Origin: an uncultured Prevotella sp.
Lineage (GTDB): Bacteria > Bacteroidota > Bacteroidia > Bacteroidales > Bacteroidaceae
DNA: 8,885 nt
Direction of reading: 5' to 3'
Assembly (NCBI GenBank): GCA_945614335.1
Contig: CALZAP010000040.1
Location: forward strand, 1 to 8,885
A program made the position numbers and the translations under genes. Positions 5,272 to 8,885 of this stretch are shown here, piece by piece; position 1 is the stretch's first letter, and each line of letters begins with the position of its first letter. The notes under the pieces are model-generated. The model was not told where the DNA came from and ran no database searches. It worked only from the letters and a program-made list of their open reading frames with translations.

Positions 5272-7428
5272 TTAGTCTTCTTTTTCTTCAGCTTCATGTT
5301 CTTTGATGAGCTGCTGCTGGATGTCGTTCGGAACGAGTTCGTAACTTGCGAACTTGGTTGTGAACGAAGCGCGGCCACCGGTGATGGAGCTGAGAGAGAT
5401 GCTGTAGTTGGCAAGTTCCTTCAGAGGAATCTTTGCCTGCAGTTTCTGGTATCCAGCCTCGCTGTCCATACCCATGATGAGGGCACGGCGTCCCTGGAGG
5501 TCACTCATCACGTCACCCATGAAGTCTGACGGAACATAAACCTCAAGGTCGTAGATAGGTTCAAGAATCTTTGGACCAGCATCCTTGAAGGCTGCGGCAA
5601 AGGCGTTGCGCGCTGCAAGCATGAACGAGAGTTCGTTGGAGTCAACAGGGTGCATCTTTCCGTCGTAAACGATAACTCTCACGTCGCGGGCATAGCTGCC
5701 TGTGAGAGGTCCGCGTTCCATGCGCTCCATGATACCCTTCAGAATGGCAGGCATAAAGCGTGTGTCGATGGCACCGCCCACTACAGAGTTGATGAACACG
5801 AGCTTTCCGCCCCATTCCAGGTCTATCTCCTCGCGACCCTTGATGTTCATGCGGAACTCCTGTCCGCCAATCTTGAACACTGTCGGGTCTGGCATGCCTT
5901 CTGCGTATGGTTCAACAATGAGGTGTACTTCACCAAACTGTCCGGCACCACCCGACTGTTTTTTGTGGCGATAGTCTGCCCTTGCCTCCTTGGTGATGGT
6001 TTCACGATAAGGAATCTTCGGCTCCTCAAACTTTATCTGTATCTTCTCGTTGTTCTCCAAACGCCACTTCAGTGTGCGGAGGTGGAACTCGCCCTGTCCG
6101 TGAACGATGGTCTGTCTCAGTTCCTTCGACTGCTCTACAACCCATGTCGGATCCTCCTGGCGCATCTTTGTGAGAGCCACCATCAGCTTCTCCATTTCCT
6201 GCTCGTTGACAGCCTTGATGGCACGCGAGTACTTGGAGTTAGGATATTTTATGAAGTCATAGCGGTAGTCGCAGTCCTTTCCGTTAAGTGCATTTCCTGT
6301 TTTCACGTCTTTCAGCTTCACTGTGCAGCCAATGTCTCCGGCGCAAAGTTCGTCGACAGGAATGCGGTTAGCTCCGGCGCAAGCGAAAATCTGAGCCATT
6401 CTCTCCTTCGAGCCGCGGTCAGCGTTGGCAAGGTCGGCTCCAGCCTTAATCTTTCCGCTCATCACCTTGAAGTAAGACACTTCGCCGATGTGTGGCTCCA
6501 CTCCGGTTTTGAAGAAGTAGAGTGATGTAGGTCCGTCGCTTTCAGCAGGCACTTCTTCTCCGCGTGTGTTGTGTACCTTAGGCATTTCGCTTACAAACGG
6601 CACCACATTGCCAAGGAACTCCATGAGTCGGCGAACGCCCATGTCCTTACCTGCGCAAACACAGAATACAGGGAAGATGCTACGTGTAACGAGACCCTTT
6701 CTGATGCCCTCGCGAAGTTCGTCTTCAGTGAGTGCCTCCTCTTCGAAGAACTTCTCCATGAGGCCTTCGTCGTTTTCGGCGGCAGCCTCTACGAGAGCCT
6801 TGTGGAGTTCCATGGCCTTGTCCATTTCCTCGGCGGGAATGTCTTCAATGATAGGAGCACCACCCTCTGGCTTCCATGAGTATTTCTTCATCAGCAGTAC
6901 GTCGATGAGAGAGTTGAAGCCTGGGCCTGTGGATATTGGGTATTGTATCTGTACACACTTCGGTCCGTAGATGTCCTGCATGGTGGAAATGAGCGAGTCG
7001 AAGTCGCATTTGTCGCTGTCGAGCTGGTTTACGAGGAAGATAACGGGCTTCTTCAGCTTCTCTGTATAGCGGAAGTTGTTTTGTGTGCCCACTTCCGGAC
7101 CGTATTGTCCGTTGATAAGAATCACGGCCTGGTCGGTCACGTTAAGCGCTGTAATGGCACCTCCCACGAAGTCGTCAGATCCCGGGCAGTCGATAATGTT
7201 CAGCTTCTTGTTGTTCCATTCCACATGGAACACAGTTGAGAAGACTGAGTAGCCATATTCCTGCTCAACGGGGAAATAGTCACTCACTGTGTTTTTAGCT
7301 TCAATGGAGCCGCGGCGCTTGATTATGCCAGCTTCATAAAGCATTGACTCGGCAAGAGTTGTCTTGCCGCTACCCGCACTGCCAAGCAGTGCAATGTTTT
7401 TGATTTCACTTGTCTGATATACTTTCAT
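5272..7428 (-). CDS. fusA2: Elongation factor G paralogue (EF-G2 type) with degenerate GTPase site
   Basis: This 718-residue protein has the full five-domain EF-G layout and should act on ribosomal translocation. The P-loop is intact (GSAGSGKTT, 16-24). Other G motifs are altered. Switch I reads EYGYSV (57-62) instead of ERGITI. G3 is DCPGSDDF (80-87) instead of DTPGHVDF, so the catalytic histidine is Ser84. G4 is NQLD (134-137) instead of NKxD, and G5 is CAG instead of SA. Domain IV is well kept: QSGGAGQFG (491-499) and the tip segment DGKMHPVDSNE (589-599) with His593, matching the tip histidine of canonical EF-G. The protein resembles Bacteroides thetaiotaomicron EF-G2 (BT2167), reported to support translocation without GTP hydrolysis, to accumulate in carbon starvation and to be controlled by the regulator Cur. 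Assigning that behaviour here is inference. No Shine-Dalgarno precedes ATG 7428. Confidence 0.93.
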   Translation of the reverse strand: MKVYQTSEIKNIALLGSAGSGKTTLAESMLYEAGIIKRRGSIEAKNTVSDYFPVEQEYGYSVFSTVFHVEWNNKKLNIIDCPGSDDFVGGAITALNVTDQAVILINGQYGPEVGTQNNFRYTEKLKKPVIFLVNQLDSDKCDFDSLISTMQDIYGPKCVQIQYPISTGPGFNSLIDVLLMKKYSWKPEGGAPIIEDIPAEEMDKAMELHKALVEAAAENDEGLMEKFFEEEALTEDELREGIRKGLVTRSIFPVFCVCAGKDMGVRRLMEFLGNVVPFVSEMPKVHNTRGEEVPAESDGPTSLYFFKTGVEPHIGEVSYFKVMSGKIKAGADLANADRGSKERMAQIFACAGANRIPVDELCAGDIGCTVKLKDVKTGNALNGKDCDYRYDFIKYPNSKYSRAIKAVNEQEMEKLMVALTKMRQEDPTWVVEQSKELRQTIVHGQGEFHLRTLKWRLENNEKIQIKFEEPKIPYRETITKEARADYRHKKQSGGAGQFGEVHLIVEPYAEGMPDPTVFKIGGQEFRMNIKGREEIDLEWGGKLVFINSVVGGAIDTRFMPAILKGIMERMERGPLTGSYARDVRVIVYDGKMHPVDSNELSFMLAARNAFAAAFKDAGPKILEPIYDLEVYVPSDFMGDVMSDLQGRRALIMGMDSEAGYQKLQAKIPLKELANYSISLSSITGGRASFTTKFASYELVPNDIQQQLIKEHEAEEKED

Positions 7429-7488
7429 ATCGATTGTTTTTTTAAAAGTGAATACTAATAGGTTCTATTGATTTTAGCTATCGGGGGT

Positions 7489-7520
7489 CTAAGTTAGGCA
7501 TTATTTCTGAAACCACCAAA
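7489..7520 (-). promoter_or_regulatory. Candidate promoter of the EF-G paralogue gene
   Basis: On the minus strand, TTTG (7520-7517) and TAACTTAG (7496-7489) are separated by 20 bp. The -7 box differs from TAnnTTTG at one position. The start would lie near 7482, giving a leader of about 55 nt. The -7 box falls inside a small inverted repeat, CTAAGTTAG (7489-7497). An alternative promoter lies further upstream. I could not identify a Cur-binding site with confidence. Confidence 0.45.
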
Positions 7521-7536
7521 AAAAACACCCCATTTT

Positions 7537-7568
7537 CTTGCATTTATTAAGCAAAATTAGTACTTTTG
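7537..7568 (+). promoter_or_regulatory. Promoter of hemW
   Basis: CTTG (7537-7540) and TACTTTTG (7561-7568) are separated by 20 bp, matching the Bacteroidetes promoter consensus. Transcription should start near 7575, about 12 nt before ATG 7587. This rules out the in-frame TTG at 7566, which is part of the -7 box. Confidence 0.75.
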
Positions 7569-7582
7569 CACCAAATTTCAAG
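7552..7582 (-). promoter_or_regulatory. Second candidate promoter of the EF-G paralogue gene
   Basis: On the minus strand, CTTG (7582-7579) and a full consensus match TAATTTTG (7559-7552) are separated by 19 bp. If used, the transcript would have a leader of roughly 115 nt and the promoter would interlock with that of hemW. The AT-rich region makes a chance match possible. Confidence 0.35.
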
Positions 7583-7586
7583 AAAA

Positions 7587-8699
7587 ATGGCAGGTCTTTA
7601 CGTACATATTCCATTTTGTAAGTCACGTTGTGTGTATTGTGGATTCTATTCTACAACACTTGCTTTGATGAGTGATCGGTATGTCGATGCACTCATGGCG
7701 GAACTGAGGTTAAGGGAGCGTGAAACCGACGGGAAATGGCAGACGGTGTATCTTGGAGGTGGTACTCCGAGCACTCTTGGCCCACGGTTGCTCGAGCGTT
7801 TGTTTTCAGTCATCGACTGTACTTCAGCTGCCGAGGTCACCATCGAGTGCAACCCCGACGATGTTGACAGTGGCTTCGCTTCCTTCCTGGCTTCATTGCC
7901 TGTAAACAGGGTGAGTATGGGTGCCCAGACATTCAACGATGCGAGGCTGCGCTTTCTCCGCCGTCGCCACAAGGCTGACGATGTGGCAAGGGCTGTGGAC
8001 TGTCTCAGGCATGCCGGTATCGGCAATATCAGTGTCGACCTGATGTTCGGTTTTCCAGACGAGACCCTTGCCGACTGGCAGTCTGACATCAACAGTGCCC
8101 TTGCGCTCGATGTTGACCATATCTCTGCCTATTCGCTCATGTACGAGGAGGGCACGCCGTTGTTTTCCATGTTAGAGAATGGACAGGTGGCTGAGGCTGA
8201 CGAGGAACTCACCCGGGCCATGTACTATTGCTTGAAAGACCGTCTTGAGGCTGCCGGTTACGAACACTACGAGGTGAGCAACTTTGCCCGCCCAGGCCGA
8301 CGCTCGCGCCACAACAGCAGCTATTGGTCTGGAGTGCCATATATTGGTTTGGGTGCAGCCGCCCATTCCTTCGACGGAAATAACAGGAAGTGGAATATTG
8401 ACGATCTCTCTATATATATTAATAAGGTGGAAAAAGGCGTGCTTCCGTCTACGCTCGAACAGCTTTCTACCTTCGAACGGTATAACGACATGGTGATGCT
8501 GTCGCTTCGCACCAGCCAGGGGCTTGACCTCTCGGCTGTTGGCCGCGTTTTTGGAGAGTCGTTGTTGAACTATTGTCTTGCCGCTTCGAGCGGATATGTT
8601 CAGTCAGGCTTGCTGGTAGTGGAGTCAGGCCGCATGCGTCTCACTCGTTCGGGGCTGTATGTGAGTGATATGGTCATGGCAGACCTGATGAAGGTATAA
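7587..8699 (+). CDS. hemW: Radical SAM haem chaperone HemW
   Basis: HemW is a radical S-adenosylmethionine family protein related to coproporphyrinogen III dehydrogenase HemN. It binds haem and is thought to deliver it to respiratory enzymes rather than make porphyrin. The 370-residue product has the family length. It opens with GLYVHIPFC and the iron-sulphur motif CKSRCVYC (C11, C15, C18). The SAM-binding segment GGGTPS is at 57-62, followed by ECNPDD (87-92), VSMGAQTFND (109-118) and DLMFGFPDET (151-160). HNSSYW at 242-247 is the HNxxYW signature typical of HemW rather than HemN. A C-terminal HemN-like domain follows from about 285 to 365. ATG 7587 is chosen because the family N-terminus aligns there and the promoter lies just upstream. 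No Shine-Dalgarno is visible. The gene is divergent from the EF-G paralogue gene. Confidence 0.95.
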   Translation: MAGLYVHIPFCKSRCVYCGFYSTTLALMSDRYVDALMAELRLRERETDGKWQTVYLGGGTPSTLGPRLLERLFSVIDCTSAAEVTIECNPDDVDSGFASFLASLPVNRVSMGAQTFNDARLRFLRRRHKADDVARAVDCLRHAGIGNISVDLMFGFPDETLADWQSDINSALALDVDHISAYSLMYEEGTPLFSMLENGQVAEADEELTRAMYYCLKDRLEAAGYEHYEVSNFARPGRRSRHNSSYWSGVPYIGLGAAAHSFDGNNRKWNIDDLSIYINKVEKGVLPSTLEQLSTFERYNDMVMLSLRTSQGLDLSAVGRVFGESLLNYCLAASSGYVQSGLLVVESGRMRLTRSGLYVSDMVMADLMKV

Positions 8700-8779
8700 T
8701 TAGTTTTGGGCATTGGATAATACAGAAAAAGATATAGATTTTGGAATATGCTATAATAGTATGATAATTTAACATTTAT

Positions 8780-8801
8780 TTTTTGTTTAATCAAACAAAA
8801 A
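8780..8801. repeat. Perfect 9-bp inverted repeat over the tRNA promoter -33 box
   Basis: TTTTTGTTT (8780-8788), a 4-nt centre AATC, and AAACAAAAA (8793-8801) form a perfect inverted repeat. The -33 box TTTG (8782-8785) lies inside the left arm. It is AT-rich and lies 80 bp after the hemW stop, so it is either a regulator site, a weak bidirectional terminator, or chance in AT-rich DNA. Confidence 0.6.
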
Positions 8802-8813
8802 GCATTACCTTTG
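8782..8813 (+). promoter_or_regulatory. Promoter of tRNA-Gly
   Basis: TTTG (8782-8785) and TACCTTTG (8806-8813) are separated by 20 bp, a full match to the Bacteroidetes promoter consensus. The -7 box ends 10 nt before the mature 5' end of the tRNA, so the precursor has a very short leader. Confidence 0.82.
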
Positions 8814-8823
8814 CAGTCGCAAT

Positions 8824-8885
8824 GCGGTAATAGCTCAGTTGGTAGAGCATTGGCTTCCCAAGCCGAGGGTCGCGGGTTCGAGTCC
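8824..8885 (+). tRNA. tRNA-Gly (anticodon CCC), partial at window edge
   Basis: The first 62 nt of a tRNA are present. The acceptor 5' strand is GCGGTAA (8824-8830). The D arm is GCTC...GAGC with loop AGTTGGTA. The anticodon stem TTGGC/GCCGA (8850-8854, 8862-8866) encloses the loop TTCCCAA, with anticodon CCC at 8857-8859, which reads the glycine codon GGG. The T arm starts with GCGGG and the loop TTCGAGT, and the sequence then runs off the window. The missing 3' part should end with a strand pairing to the acceptor, TTACCGC. Confidence 0.95.

Noticed and set aside
5650..6525. Long plus-strand open frame of 291 codons opposite the EF-G paralogue
   Set aside because: It lies wholly inside fusA2, has a low-complexity composition rich in L, H, V and C and no recognisable domain, and is explained by codon bias of the real gene on the other strand.
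7566..7586. In-frame TTG start giving hemW seven extra residues
   Set aside because: The TTG is part of the -7 promoter box (7561-7568), so it would lie upstream of the transcript start. The family N-terminus fits ATG 7587.

Overview
This window looks like a chromosomal core region of a Bacteroidales bacterium, most likely Prevotellaceae (Prevotella in the broad sense). The evidence is repeated promoters of the Bacteroidetes type (-33 TTTG/TTG, about 20 bp, -7 TAnnTTTG), start sites mostly without Shine-Dalgarno sequences, an RprX/RprY two-component pair, a Bacteroidetes-type EF-G paralogue, and an rpsF-rpsR-rplI operon with no ssb or priB inserted. The genus is an inference. I see no phage, transposon, CRISPR or other acquired island.

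Layout. Positions 1-915 (minus strand) hold the ribosomal operon rpsF-rpsR-rplI, with rplI cut by the window edge. Its promoter (962-993) interlocks with a plus-strand promoter (979-1010) that serves a 59-residue, two-helix membrane protein (1031-1210). The stop codon of that gene overlaps the stop of rprY. Positions 1207-3526 (minus) hold the sensor kinase gene rprX followed by its response regulator gene rprY, with a promoter placed almost directly against the rprX start codon. Positions 3600-5114 (minus) encode a ComEC/Rec2-type channel protein without a nuclease-like domain. Positions 5115-5271 are filled by two facing arrays of 7-bp repeats. Positions 5272-7428 (minus) encode an elongation factor G paralogue with degenerate GTPase motifs. 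A divergent intergenic region follows, then hemW on the plus strand (7587-8699), then a tRNA-Gly(CCC) gene behind its own promoter, cut by the right edge. No stretch longer than about 160 bp lacks a gene.

How the genes relate. Most of the window concerns translation: three ribosomal proteins, an EF-G paralogue probably used under starvation, and a tRNA. HemW (haem delivery), ComEC (DNA uptake) and RprXY (envelope or stress signalling) are housekeeping or regulatory neighbours. The two points most worth a second look are these. First, strong Shine-Dalgarno sequences occur only before rpsR and rplI, in a group of bacteria whose ribosomes hide the anti-Shine-Dalgarno sequence behind S6, S18 and S21. 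Second, the EF-G paralogue has lost its catalytic histidine but keeps the domain IV tip that drives translocation.
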